Positions 1 to 10,861 of a stretch of DNA of 64,000 nucleotides are shown in pieces; positions within the stretch are counted from its first letter, which is position 1; every line of letters begins with the position of its first letter. Location of the stretch: NCBI RefSeq assembly GCF_905163445.1, contig NC_053181.1, positions 2,914,001 through 2,978,000 of the forward strand. Reading direction: 5' to 3'. The DNA comes from Pararge aegeria. Lineage: Eukaryota; Arthropoda; Insecta; Lepidoptera; Nymphalidae. The notes below the pieces were generated by a model. The model was not told the origin of the DNA. It worked only from the letters and a program-made list of their open reading frames with translations, and searched no databases. A program made the position numbers and the translations under genes.

Positions 1-1227
1 ATGTAACAGTAGGTAAAAATAAGAAACTATGCTTATAAATATGCTTATTAAATGTCTATATGCTTTATCTGTGACAAACTTACAATAATTAACACGCGAT
101 CTGTGGTGTCGAAAATTTAGGTTATTTAAGATCTGTGTGGTGTGGTGTAAAAATATTGCTTGGTTTTCTGAAAATTATAACCAATAGCATATTTTAGAGT
201 TCATTGTATGAAGTCTCCAGAGTGTAAACTATTTGTTGCCAAATTACGTCTCGATCGGCGACTGAGCCATGCATAAGTAAATTAACAAACAAACAGACAT
301 CGATATATTACCATGGATATGACTGTTATATATAGCATTAGCATACAAACCGAAATATATAGGATGAGGCGCGTGATGATGTCTGTCGTGCTGTAATAAA
401 CAGTATGAATACAAATGTATTGGGGGATGAGCTTGCCTTGATGGTGAGGCGTATTACTTGCCTTTCTGCCAAAGTACCAGACCATAGGGTCAGAAATAAT
501 TAAGTGATCCAAATGTGCGTGCATTTCATGTATCGTAGAGAACGCTATTTAGTCAGTCCTTTTACGGTGGACTAAATATGGTACACGTAGGAAATATATA
601 AAATATAATTCACCGGAATGACTTTAATGCATTAGTTACTAAAATATCAACGTCACTTCATATTTACACACATGAACAGAATAGTTTCTTAGTAAATTGT
701 TAATGTATCTTAATTTTAATCTATACATTGCGAGTATTAATTATTAGTTTTATTTATTTATTCCTAATAATTCTACTGTATTATAATTTTAATTTGTTAT
801 TGGCTTGAAATGTATATTGTTACATCTTCCTTTCATTTTTATCAAAGATTATTGTACTGAAAGTATATATCATCATCCATAGTATCATCATCCTCTGCAT
901 TATTTTTGGTCAATTCCTAAAGCAAGATTTTATTAAATCTGATGCGAGCCATGTCAGCTCTTAAACTAAGTGCAAATGTTATTGGGCTATGGTTATCGTT
1001 ATGACGTCGCCTACGCCTTCAATGGTGTTGATTAATGTTGGCGAGTTGTTTATTGCATCTTTATGACCGCCTGATTTTGACGTTCAAATGTTAACCAATG
1101 TACTTAGTGTGTTTGGTTGTGAGTGGTGGCCCACTTATGTCCCGCTGGTTGGTGAGTGACTCATTGAATGGTGAGGATATGGATTCCTCGAAGCTACAAT
1201 TTTTTTTTTCTCTTTTTGTGCGATGGT
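1..1227. other. Non-coding AT-rich stretch
   Basis: No repeat or gene is recognised. The longest open frame (282-524, minus) has low-complexity composition and no domain resemblance, so it is read as a chance frame. Confidence 0.5.
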
Positions 1228-1285
1228 GGTGCAATGAGTATACAACGTGTAACCGAATTATAAAATAATGTTGAAGGATGCATAA

Positions 1286-2067
1286 GTGTCCCTACTAATA
1301 TTATAAATGTCAATGAAAGTTTGTTTGTTACGCTTTCGCGCGAAAACTACTTAATCGATCGCCATGAGACTTTGTACACGTATTCTTAGAGGTATCAGAA
1401 GTAATATAGATCCGTACGAGCCGTACGATAAATATATAAACTAGGATCACGCGAATCGCTTCGTGAAAAATTTAAACAAATAGGTATTCTTACAGTAGCT
1501 TCGCAATACATTTATAATAATATAGTCTTTGTGAGGCAAAATATTACTCTTTATAAATCAAAAGCTGAAATTAACAATCGACTTACCAAAAACGGTCATA
1601 AATTAGTGATATCTGCATATCGTCTGCGAAAGGTGCAGAATTCCTTTGTGGGGTTGAGTATACGCTTTTACAACATGATTCCTAAGGAAATTCTTGACCT
1701 ACCAATGCATACAAAATGATTGTAAATGTTGATGTTGGAAAAGAGCAACTACTGAGTTTCTTGTCGGCTCTTCTCGGTAGAATCTGCTTTCCGAACCGGT
1801 GGTAGAGTCACACAAACATGCATACTTGACGTTTCAAAAGTGCTTATAAAGTAGGCCTACTTGAAATAAATGAATTTGAATTTGAATTTGAATTTATAGG
1901 ATACTTTAAAAGAAATATTTTTTTTTACGAAAGATAACAAAATTTACGAACGAACAAACGAACGAGTTGAAAATGTTTGTCGAAATCTCATGTTTGACTA
2001 TAGGTGTAGACTATACACGCTGCGTCCCGAAATTAACGCGGGCGACGCCGCAGGGAATATCTAGTAT
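1286..2067 (+). repeat. F repeat inserted in E
   Basis: It begins 'ctaatattataaatg', continues with the 'cgctttcgcgcgaaaactac' type segment, and ends 'gcgggcgacgccgcaggg...tctagt', the pattern of a widespread insect repeat whose class I cannot settle. It is interrupted at about 1415-1905 by an L LINE 3' end. Confidence 0.6.
1432..1890 (+). pseudogene. L-type LINE reverse-transcriptase C-terminus plus 3' end
   Basis: A frame open from about 1432 to 1719 reads IYKLGSRESLREKF..., then YRLRKVQNSFVG and RFYNMIPKEIL, which matches the extreme C-terminus of Jockey/CR1-clade ORF2. The called start at 1531 is a GTG inside this longer frame, so it is not a real start. A 3' UTR follows, with the ctcggtagaatctgctttcc segment also found (reverse) near 61040-61090, and then a (GAATTT)n tail near 1870-1890. 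The copy is strongly 5'-truncated and dead. Confidence 0.75.
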
Positions 2068-2424
2068 TTCATGAAGAATCACCCTGTAAAAATATTAAAT
2101 CATAAGAAGCATATTTATTTTTCCATACAAACGAATTCAAAGCATTCTGAGTGTTTACTTATGACAACCCTATTGAAGATAAAAGACCGACACGCGCATA
2201 GAAACTACGCTAAGCGACGCGTATCTTACAAAGTGACAGGAGACACATGATTTTAATTTTGCATTTGATAGTAGTGGTTTACTCGAAAACAATTAGGTTT
2301 TCCGTTTCACAGATAAGTCTCAGAGACAGTACATCATGTACCTCTAAAGCCTGTAAAGTATTATTTCGGTTTTTATTTACACATTGTATAGATGTGCATT
2401 TAAAATTTTTTTTTGTAACTATGT

Positions 2425-2580
2425 AAAAGTTCCCAAGATCCGTCTTTAGAGCGAGCTATCTCAGTCCCAAGTTTCATTAAGATCGGTGCAGCAATTGAAC
2501 GGGGCCTAGGTCACAAACAATCAAACAGATGCACTTTTAAATTCTTAAATTTTAATATAGACTAGCTGATGCTCGCGGTT
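2425..2580 (+). repeat. Interspersed repeat 3' part
   Basis: Contains 'caagtttcattaagatcgg' and 'aggtcacaaacaatcaaac', the standard 3' portion of a common insect repeat. A 'tagctgatgctcgcgg' start of another such repeat follows at about 2564. Class undetermined. Confidence 0.5.
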
Positions 2581-2600
2581 TCTATCATAAATCCCTAAGG

Positions 2601-2921
2601 CAGTGGTTACCGACCTTATTAAGCCAGCAGCGCACTTAAAAAAAATGTCACAGCGCGCGCCTTTACCTAGCTAGTTAAAAAAGATAGGTACTTATTAGTT
2701 AGGCGCATAAAAAAAAAAATACACTAAGAAACTAATAAAACCATTATAAATTATTACAAAGAATTCAAAAAAATTAAAACGACTTTAACAATAGGATAGC
2801 TGAGCTTGGTGATCTCCAACATTTTTTTCAAAGCGTTGGACACGTGAAGACAATGCTGCACAAAGACTATAAAAAAAATATTTTTTTTGATTTTTTCGGC
2901 GCCCAGGTTGGGAAACCCATG
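2601..2921. mobile_element. Short hAT-like element (M3)
   Basis: The left end reads cagtggttaccgacctta, like hAT termini of the CAGTGGTTCYCAACC type. The right end has the inverted form 'ggttgggaaacccatg'. Flanks ccctaagg (2593-2600) and ctcaaagg (2922-2929) agree at 6 of 8 positions, the 8-bp target duplication expected for hAT. It has no transposase frame and is therefore non-autonomous. Confidence 0.6.
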
Positions 2922-2929
2922 CTCAAAGG

Positions 2930-4395
2930 ATCTGTCCATTTCGCTAGGATAAAAATTCAACGTGCCAGTCCAGGGTGTAATCTATCTCCATTGAAAATTT
3001 CATTGAAATTAACAAACATCCATCCATGCATAAGAACTTTACAAATGAACCGTTAACCTGTAGTGCAGCAATCAATACAAACAATTTAAAATACATCTCT
3101 AATTTCACTAACAATATTATTCATCAAATCTGTTGAAATAATACGAGTGCCACTCACAAGAAATTCTTTAGAAAGTCTACCGAGAATCAAAAACATACTC
3201 TAACTGAAAGTAACAGACCAAATGAATGAACCTTTACATCAGATAGATGTAAAAAGGTTTTCCATTACCAGTTAAAAGGTCTCCAGTGGGTCCAAAGAAA
3301 TAGAAATGCATTCCGAGAGGCGTCAAAGCGAAGCGACCGCGACGCTGCGGCGCGAGGCTGCATCAGAATACAAAGGAATAGCGGAAAGGATTGCCTCTGC
3401 TAGTACTTAGTACAAGATTAGACCCCTGGCAATCGACGATTCGTTTTCGAATATTGAAATACTTGCACATCTGAGTAAAATGGATCTTATTAACATTGTA
3501 TTAAAACTCAAGTTTGCCTACAATTCTTTAGCTCGGGCGTTCGTAAAATAAAAATCAGAAGTACTCGATTGCGAGAAAGCAAATCTTGAACTAAGGTTTC
3601 TGATATCTGAGTGAGTTGGCTCTGTGTACCTATTTGCCGTTTGTATCTCAAATTAACGAGAATTTCAACTCAGTTCGCAAAAACAATTTTTGCTAGCTGA
3701 GTGAATGATTTAATTTATTGAACGATTACCACTAATGCATGCAAGTTATATGCAAAGGCATAAAGTCGGAATAGTTTTCCTTTAAATAAACGAAATCAGA
3801 CCGTTTGAAGAGGGTCAAAATCAATTTCAAAGTAGTCGGTTACATACATACAAACATACAGGTGAAGCTAATAAAAATCTTGTAAAAACTAAGAATATTT
3901 ACTCAATATTAGAATTAACAATTTTTGAACAAATGTTTAACTAAGTTCATGGCATGGAAAGATAAGTCAATTTTAATACTTCCATGTCAATATTAATAAA
4001 AGGCAAGAACAAATATACAAAAAAAAAACTAACAGTCGAATTCAGAGCCCCAGAGAGATTTTTTTAAGTTGGTTGAAAACGGACTACAAGAGAAAAGTGT
4101 TAGGTCTAGGTCGTGGCTAGTTAGGTTACCACCGTTTTACGGATTGTAGCAAATAAAGCTAAATATTCATAATACTTTATGGATTTCCGTAAAGTAACCT
4201 GCTTCTATCCAATATGTATTGGCTTGACACTAGGAGAATGCGGTTTGAGATTAACGAATTTTTATAATGTTTTTTATTCAAAAATTTAATGCGATTTGTG
4301 AAGATGCAATACCAAAGAAATAGTTAGCTTCCCTTACCCATCGAAATATACAATCTCTAATTTAATTTAATAAAATCGTTATTTTTCCATTTCAA
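2930..4395. other. Mostly unrecognised non-coding stretch
   Basis: Around 3800-3870 ('acatacatacaaacatacag') and 4028-4080 (cagtcgaattcagagcccc) are short tails of common insect repeats. Otherwise nothing is recognised except the GC-richer patch listed at 3306-3410. Confidence 0.45.
3306..3410. other. GC-richer patch with a 34-codon frame
   Basis: Markedly GC-richer than its surroundings. The plus strand has a short frame starting MHSERRQSEATATLRREA. The minus strand reads ...AASRRSVAVASL..., faintly like the 'HRRxVAxLSxFYR' stretch of LINE ORF2. Neither reading is convincing; a LINE remnant is slightly favoured. Confidence 0.2.
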
Positions 4396-4500
4396 GTTAG
4401 CCTGCAATCTCACCTGGTGGTAATTTATGAAGCAGTCTAAGATGGTCGCGTGCTAACCTTTTCGGGGATATGGCAGTTACTTCCCATAATCGGTTTCGAG
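4396..4500 (-). repeat. S3 SINE 3' portion
   Basis: Reads ttagcctgcaatctcacct, then agtctaagatgg and ataatcggtttc, the 3' half of S3 in reverse. Its head may be the separate piece at 4791-4854, with S1 lying between. Confidence 0.55.
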
Positions 4501-4538
4501 CAGGAAAAAAAATTAAGTATAAATTAAGCCTGTAACTG

Positions 4539-4794
4539 AAGCGGTGATAGGTAAGAGCTCGACTTTACTTTCGGGGGGCCGAGTTAGAATTCCAGCACGT
4601 ACCTCTAACTTTTCAAGTTTTTTAAGTAATTAAGATATCACTTGCTTCAACGGTGAAGGAAAACATCCTGAGGAAACATCCAGGCCTGAGAGTGCTCGAT
4701 AATGTTCTCAAAGGTGTGTGGAGTCCACCAATCCGCACTAGGCCAGCGTGGTTGACCACGGCCTTAACCCATACTCGTTGAGGGAGGAGACCCG
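4539..4794 (+). repeat. S1 SINE copy
   Basis: Starts gaagcggtgatag, has a tRNA-like B-box remnant (agttagaattcc), then the body tatcacttgcttcaacggtg and 'ggtgtgtggagtccaccaat'. It ends near gaggagacccg without the gat-rich tail and forms the left arm of the inverted duplication. Confidence 0.8.
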
Positions 4795-4854
4795 AACCCG
4801 AGAGCTCCAACTTAAAATCACGACGCTCACCACTGCGCCAGGATGGTCGTCGAC
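4791..4854 (-). repeat. S3 SINE head
   Basis: Reads cgctcaccactgcgccagg then atggtcgtcg, the reverse complement of the tRNA-like S3 5' head. Only the head is present. Confidence 0.55.
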
Positions 4855-5099
4855 TAAAAGGGTAACCACATAAAATATGCATAAACAGTTTCGACAATGT
4901 AAAATTAATACGCTTACTGCCAAAGGAACTTATGAAGTTACGACTTCGTAAGTAGTTTTGGCGCCGAAATAGGAATGAAGATTGGAGCTTAACCTTTTAA
5001 CTTTCACTCCGAAGCAAGAAAATATGTCAACCCATTTTGGAAGTGCGGAGACAGTTCTAAACTGTCTCAGTTAACACTTCGGCCTAATCTCATCACATC

Positions 5100-5372
5100 A
5101 AAAAACTGCCCACTACAGGGGACAGGTCTCCTCTCACAATGAGAAGGGGTTGAGGCCGTAGTCCACCACGCAGGCCCAGTGCGGATTGGTGGACTCCACA
5201 CACCTTTTAGAACATTATCGAGCACTCTCAGGCCTGGAGGTTTCCTCAGGATGTTTCCCTTCACCGTTGAAGCAAGTGATATTTTAATTACTTAGAAAAC
5301 TTAAAAAGTTAGAGGTACGTGCTGGAATTCGAACTCGGCCCCCCGAAAGTAAAGTCGAGCTCCCGCTTCAGT
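5100..5372 (-). repeat. S1 SINE copy
   Basis: Reverse copy from aaaaaactgcccactacagg to ctcccgcttcag, nearly full length. It forms the right arm of the inverted duplication and has the same partner sequence beyond its 5' end as the 4539 copy. Confidence 0.8.
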
Positions 5373-5443
5373 TGCAGGCTTCATTTATGCTTTATTTTTT
5401 TTCCGCAAGAAACCGATTATGGAAAGGACCTAACTGCCATGTG

Positions 5444-5615
5444 CGGATTGGACTCCACACACCTTTGAGAGCATTATGTAGGACTCTCAGGCAACCTCAC
5501 GATGATTTCTTTCACCGTTGAAGCAAGTGATATTTTAATAACTTAAAACGCACATAACTTGAAAAGTTGAAAGGTGCAAGCTAGGATTCGAACTCGGCAC
5601 CCGTTGCCGCTTTCT
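5444..5615 (-). repeat. S1 SINE copy, 3'-truncated
   Basis: Begins at cggattggactccacacacc and ends in the tRNA-like head (gattcgaactcggcacc). It abuts the inverted duplication directly. Confidence 0.75.
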
Positions 5616-6262
5616 GGGGGAATAAACTGAGTTAATCATAAATCAATAAAAAAATATTTAGATAATCAAGTCAACTAATGGACTTCCACTAATGGACATA
5701 GGTCTTTTGTAGGGAGTTACTTGCCATTGCCACTTCAGCTTCACGACTTTTTACGCTACGACGGTAAATCTAGTTCTCGGTACGGTAATTCCTGATCTCC
5801 TCCTTATGAGACCAATAGTTAGCGACCGGTCGCTAACTAATAAAGATGTTATACTAAATAATAAACTTCGTGCTTTGTAGTTGGCGCGTAATGGGTTGAT
5901 AATGTTTTTGGAAGTTCTACAGACAGCTAAAATAAATTATCGTAAGAGGGTAGATACAAAATTAGACTCGTTTCAAACATTTAAACTTTCGCGTGCACAT
6001 AACGAACATTAATTCGAAACACAAACTGCTGGAGTAATCCTACACGAGGGACAACTATGGAAAGTTTCATTAGACTGGCTATTAAGGTAGCTAGTTTTAT
6101 AACCCGGACCGGGATCGACGACTGGATTTATTGCCGCAATACAATATATTGAGAGAAGGGACAGGAATTACGAGTTTTACGATGTGATTGCAAAAATATA
6201 AAACAGATGTATAATGTCGACAGCGCCATCTATCAAACTCAAGGGAAATATTTTTTTTTATA
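5616..6262. other. Unrecognised stretch with a perfect palindrome
   Basis: The 22-bp palindrome at 5817-5838 (11-bp arms, no loop: agttagcgacc / ggtcgctaact) is the only structure seen. 'ggacataggtcttttgtagg' near 5694 resembles part of a common repeat. No gene is visible. Confidence 0.45.
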
Positions 6263-6600
6263 CAAGAAGAAGAAATACTTTATTGCACTAAAACATCATA
6301 AAATACATAAATAAAGAGTAAACAAAATAAAGGAATTCAAAAATTGTAGGCATGCAAAGGCGGCTTTATTGCTGCAAGCAATCTATTACAGGCAACCTTT
6401 GATAGCAAGATTAGCCCTTGATAGATTAGTCTAAAACCTCATACATTTAGAAAGCCTTGCCTACATCATTTTAAATTTGATTTGGGCGAAGCCTAGGTTT
6501 AGTGGAAACGAGCATTAGTAACTGAAAATCTAAGCATCGATGGTTCCAAACGCGCCCTGGGTCTAAGAACAAGCCCACAAAAAACTTCGAAGGTTTTTTT
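6263..6600 (-). repeat. LINE 3' end remnants
   Basis: 6263-6395 reads in reverse as a LINE tail: ...gataaggccgccttt-type sequence then ...caataaagta. 6541-6600 matches the L-family 3' UTR (ggttccaaacgcgccctgg). Both are non-coding and truncated. Confidence 0.55.
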
Positions 6601-6859
6601 TACTCCAACATACAAGTGGTTCTACGGAAGGGCAATATTGAGTATATCTAAAGTCAGTACATACAGGGTGGAATTTTGTAATGCCACCTGAAAAGAAAGT
6701 ACTCTTAATACTGTAACATTGTACAAAACATTTCTTTATTTTTGAACAGAATGAAAACTTCATTCAAAGATTTTCGAAAACTCGCTTGCCACAACTGGTA
6801 ATGGAATCAACTAAAATCTGTAAAAATGACAACCTTTACTTTTATTGCACGAACAAGCA

Positions 6860-7165
6860 AACGTAATGTGCGACGCCCTCCAGCAGAATGGACCGACGAC
6901 ATAAAGGTAGTGACGGGGAGTGGGTGGATGAGGAAGGCTGAGGCCCGGGTGTGGTGGCGCTTCTTGGGATAAGCCTATATTCTGCAGTCGGCAGGCTTAG
7001 ACGAAGATAATGGGGCTGGCTGAAAACCAGTGCTGCGCGTTTTAGTATGCAGCTATACTGAGCCAGCTCCTTTGTCACACATTTCTTTTATTTTTTTATT
7101 TTTATACTTTAACAATTTTATGACACGAATGTGTGACAATAAATACGATTTTTCTTTCTATCTTA
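6860..7165 (+). pseudogene. RTE-like LINE C-terminus remnant
   Basis: One plus frame reads RRPPAEWTDDIKVV and later WMRKAEARVWWRFLG then stop, matching the C-terminus of RTE-type reverse transcriptases (RPPxxWTDDxxxVAGSxW...). A non-coding 3' part follows ('ggctggctgaaaaccagtgc') and a short gat-rich run near 7165. It is heavily truncated. Confidence 0.65.
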
Positions 7166-7435
7166 AATGATAATGATGATGATGAAAATCAGTATCGGCA
7201 TTACAATTCGACTTACCTAGTGCAGCCTAAACAAATTTGCTTTTAACCGCGAGGCTCAAGCGAGCAAGCAAATGTCGTTTTTAACCCGAACAAATAACCC
7301 CTCCATTCGTCTTCTAAGGCGATCTCTAAGCCGACAGAGCGTGTTTAAAATATATTGGAAACATAAACCACTGTAAGTTCGTAACAGATTTTTTTATCGA
7401 GAAAACATACTCCTTTGCAATAGACATTAAGCTTT

Positions 7436-7720
7436 ATCATCATCATATCGACCCACCATAGGGCAATGGTCTCCTTGCACTATAAGAAAGGGATAAGAAA
7501 TAAGGCCGTAGTCCACCACGCTGACCCTGAGCGGATTGGTGGACTCCACACACCTTTTTTAAATAAATATGTATACTACGACAATACACACATCACCATC
7601 GCCCATCTAGCCCCAAAGCAAGCATAGCTTGTGATAGGGATGCTAAAATAGCTGACGAATCTTTGAGAACATTATAGAGAACTCCCAGGTATTTCCAAAT
7701 TATTATTAGAACTTAATTAA
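7436..7720 (-). repeat. S1 SINE interrupted by S2
   Basis: Reverse S1 from catcatatcgacccacca to ggactccacacacct, resuming at about 7663 with 'ctttgagaacattatagaga'. The break at 7556-7662 is filled by an S2 fragment. Confidence 0.75.
7556..7662 (-). repeat. S2 SINE fragment nested in S1
   Basis: Contains tactacgacaatacacacat, then ccatctagccccaaagcaag and agcttgtgatagggatgcta, the 3' half of S2 in reverse. Flanking 'cttt' on both sides could be a short target duplication. Confidence 0.65.
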
Positions 7721-8354
7721 TTAGGAAACACCAGTCTGATATAAACATCTTTTTTGCATTTGGTTGCCCTAAATCGGGAAAGAGCAATCGAAGTTATAGC
7801 GCAGGCGAGCGACATGACAAGGTATGTCCGGGTATATTGTCAAATAGCGGATTTTAGTGAGTACGGGATAATTATAAGAAGCATTACGCGTAATCGCGGG
7901 AAACCGTAAATAGAAAAAGTATAACAACTGTAATGGAATAGGTAAGCACAGATTTGTAGAGAGCTTATTTTGGAAAATCTGTTTGTTTGCTCTTTGTATA
8001 TCAGGTTTCCTAAAAGTACTTGCTTCTGTACATTTTCCTTTGTTAATCATATTCTGCTAGTCACTCTACACTGAATCGTTTAATAGCTGGCTCATGTTTA
8101 GATCGTATCTGAAGTAGGTCAGTTCGGTCGAGTAAATCGAAGAAATTGGTTACATAAATATTCGTTAAACGCGAAGCATATTAAATCTAAAATTTATTTA
8201 TAGAGTCACAAACAAAGAAACATCTATACTATGTTTTTATTACTTGTTTTATGATGTAAACAATATTTACATTACGTTTTAGTGTAAAGTATGTGTTGTA
8301 CTTACTTTATAGTAAAACGTAATGTTACATAACAAAGTACTTTATCTTTAACCT
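7721..8354. other. Unrecognised stretch with an imperfect hairpin
   Basis: 8269-8281 (acattacgtttta) and 8313-8325 (taaaacgtaatgt) are perfect inverse copies, with partly paired sequence between. The 7769-8050 minus frame shows no recognisable domain. Confidence 0.4.
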
Positions 8355-8790
8355 ATAAACGAATACGGGCCTACTACTGGACAGATTCTCCTCACAGAAT
8401 GAGAAGGATTTCACCTACGTACCCCTCCCAGTGCGGCTTGGCAGACTTTGTGAACGTTGTAGAGAACTCCAAAATCGATTCATGCTCAACGCTATCGAGT
8501 GTCCCTTGTTCGTGCGCATCGTCGATCTCCACAGAGATCTAAAACTAACCACTATAGCTCGATATTTCAAAAAACTATCAAAAATTTACTGCAAGAAGTC
8601 TATACAACACAACTCCAATCGTTGCCTAAGCCAAGTCGGCCTAACATGAGGCGCCCTTAGGCTAACGATTCGCGCTTCTTCGAGCCCTAAACTCTTCCTG
8701 GCAGAGTCTCATTCCGAGGCATGCCAACAAACCTGCTTTACGCTGTTAAACGATTTCCTTTACAGTTAAAGAAAGTGATATTTTATTAAC
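8355..8790 (-). repeat. S1 SINE interrupted by a LINE piece
   Basis: 8355-8475 (tactggacagattctcctca ... agaactcca) and 8712-8790 (gaggcatgcc ... agtgatatttta) are consecutive parts of one reverse S1 copy. About 235 bp between them is foreign. Confidence 0.65.
8476..8665 (+). pseudogene. Jockey-like LINE ORF2 C-terminal fragment
   Basis: The frame contains NAIECPLFVRIVDLHRDLKL then TTIARYFKKLSKIYCK and ends at a stop near 8649. This fits the Jockey-type ORF2 tail (PxxVRNxxIHRDLxxPTI...). The upstream residues of the open frame come from the SINE, so the frame's ATG is not a real start. It is only a small piece. Confidence 0.6.
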
Positions 8791-10070
8791 AACAAACTAT
8801 ATTCCTATAAAGTAAGAAAATGTTACGAAAGTAATTGCTCACCTCTGATAAGTAGGTGTACACACATTTTCTAGGCCGCATTAAAACAGCAGCACGATAT
8901 ACTGCTGTTTTAAGTATCACCAAATAAATTACATTTTGAAAGTACTAAAAGCATTTTTTCGTAGGATTTACGAAAGATCATAACATCCTCGCCGCTTTTA
9001 AAATAAACCAGTCGACTGTCGAGTGATGAGTAGGTATAATGAAAGGGTCTATCCTTCTTCATAAACGCTAGTCTCCGACGATGAGGAATGACAACTGGAT
9101 AAAAACGATACTGGGGTAAATATTTTGTAAAATTTTGATATTAAAATCGCGGAGAAAACTCTAGCAGTTTTTTTATATTTCATCGATGACTAGAAATTCA
9201 CCGTGACTTCGCTCGCGTATAAATTTTGATTAGTAGGTCGTTACTTCAAAGATAAAAAATTTAGTTCTTCAATCTATTTGTCAATGGTTTATACAGTTAT
9301 GTTAGCCTGAACAACAAAAAATATTAGTTTACATTAGAAATAAGAACTTATAATATCTATTGTTTAATTGTTACATTTTATTGACAAAATAAAGAAATTT
9401 TCAAACAAACAACAAACAATGGTGTTTTTGCGAATCTTCTAGATGACGGAGTTTTGCCTGAAAATACATTGAAAAAGCAAACATCCGAATTGATAACGTC
9501 CTTTTTTTGAAATCGGTCAAAAATGGCGGCATCGGCGTATACTATCTCATAAACCATCATACATTCCTAACAACCCCTTTAAAAAATTTCCCTTCCAAAA
9601 TAATACAAATAAAAATCATACAAAAAAAGTAAATATATCTGAAGTACCAGGACTACATAGATCGAAAGCACTCAATACCGGAGCAGTTATTTGATCGGAA
9701 TATCACGCGAGTTGTCGTCGGCAGCGAACTCGAGCACCGGTAAACCGGATTACATTCTGTATTTTTATTTGAACACTACTCGATCACGAGATATTTCGAT
9801 CCTGAAATTCACTGAAGTATCTCTAAGTCTAAGCTCTTTTTAAATTATTAAAATATGGTCCCTCGTCTTTGAGATATAAACTAGCGTATTTTATGCTCGG
9901 AAGGGTAATATTGTCTTTTTAAAGAAGACCGGAAATAGCTGTACGACTTTGGAGATAAAAAAACATTTGATAATAATTGTCAATCCAGATTTATTAACAC
10001 AATAATTGGAAGGGAAATTTTATTAGTAATTGACGGAGTAAGCCATCATCTTGGGCCTGATAGTATAAAG
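8791..10070. other. Unrecognised stretch
   Basis: A perfect hairpin at 8881-8892 / 8902-8913 (ttaaaacagcag / ctgctgttttaa, 9-nt loop) is seen. A GC-richer patch lies near 9695-9745. No coding feature can be supported; the 9378-9560 minus frame has no domain resemblance. Confidence 0.4.
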
Positions 10071-10077
10071 AAAAAAA

Positions 10078-10115
10078 TTGCCTATTAACAGAACAACAAT
10101 TAGCAGGGCATGCAA
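10078..10115 (-). repeat. D repeat fragment
   Basis: ttgcctattaacagaacaac followed by agcagggcatgcaag matches the start of the reverse D copy at 16905. Confidence 0.45.
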
Positions 10116-10500
10116 GTAAATCTCTATAATCTGATGCATCAGCATCTGGATCCTTCGTTTTACATTTTGTATGATTAGAATTTTCTCAACATCTATATGG
10201 ATCATCATCAGTATGGATGTTCCGCAGCAAGAGTACCAGAGGTTCGTATGCTCTTCCAGCGCTGCGCAGACCAGACGACTTTGTGTACAAACTGGGAAAC
10301 TTCCAAACCAAAACAGCCTAACTATTGCGATACGAAATTCAATATTGCAGAAGCCCATACAGAGCCCTTATTCAGTAACATTTTTGACAATTTGTATCCG
10401 ATGACGACCTGTCATCTCCATAAGCGATTTGCGATGGGTACACACATTATGTTCTCAAAAAGATTGTATATAACTTACGAGTATATGTAATTGCTTACCT
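10116..10500. other. Region of overlapping opposed ORFs, no gene call
   Basis: Open frames of 77 and 97 codons on plus and 111 on minus overlap here (10023-10490). GC content is a little higher than the surroundings. None resembles a protein family I know, and no splice or start context singles one out. It could be an old transposon fragment. Confidence 0.25.
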
Positions 10501-10727
10501 ACCTATAATAAGGTATGCACTTTGTATTGCTTTTTGGGTCGTTGAGTTCATTGTTTTTTACATTGGTTTTCTCACTTACTTAAATGACTGGGATCCAAAG
10601 GAGATCTTATTATACACGGACTTGCAACTAACTGTCAGCATATCTACTATATTTTTGATCGAAGGTTTTCAAACAAAAATATCGGCGTGCTAAAATGTCG
10701 GCTAGATTTACTGTTTATCATCATCTA

Positions 10728-10850
10728 CCAGACCGCACTGGGCACGCGTGGTGGACTACGGCCTTAACCCCTTCTCACCCCCTGTGGGGGGAGACCCGTG
10801 CCCTGTAGTGGGTGATTAATGGGTTGATGTGATGATGACGATGATGATCA
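10728..10850 (+). repeat. S1 SINE 3' half
   Basis: Reads accgcactgggcacgcgtgg, then gggtgattaatgggttgatg, and ends in a gatgatgacgatgatgat tail. It lies tail to tail with the next copy. Confidence 0.75.
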
Positions 10851-10861
10851 GATGATGGTAG

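Larger units (their letters stand above)
1228..2265 (+). repeat. E-family repeat split by nested insertions
   Basis: The outer parts, 1228-1284 ('acaacgtgtaaccgaatta' region) and about 2068-2265 (caccctgtaaaaatattaaatc region), join into the E sequence seen uninterrupted at 36862-37125. The gap holds repeat F, which itself holds an L LINE piece. The copy is diverged and non-coding. Confidence 0.65.
4467..5443. repeat. Large inverted duplication
   Basis: The left arm (about 4467-4790) and right arm (about 5100-5443) are reverse complements with moderate divergence. Each carries the same S3 fragment (atggcagtta...ataatcggtttc) joined at the same point to an S1 SINE. The shared junction shows that one pre-formed S3+S1 block was duplicated in inverse orientation, rather than two independent SINE insertions. 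The spacer of about 310 bp includes a small hairpin at 5048-5068. Confidence 0.7.

Noticed and set aside
282..524. 80-codon minus ORF
   Set aside because: Low-complexity, no domain, AT-rich codons; expected by chance.
4622..5264. Overlapping ORFs around 4.6-5.3 kb
   Set aside because: They are translations of S1 SINE copies, and similar frames recur at other S1 copies such as 25177-25362 and 43849-44052.
10023..10490. Three overlapping ORFs of 77-111 codons
   Set aside because: They overlap on both strands, none resembles a known protein, and no splice or start context favours one.
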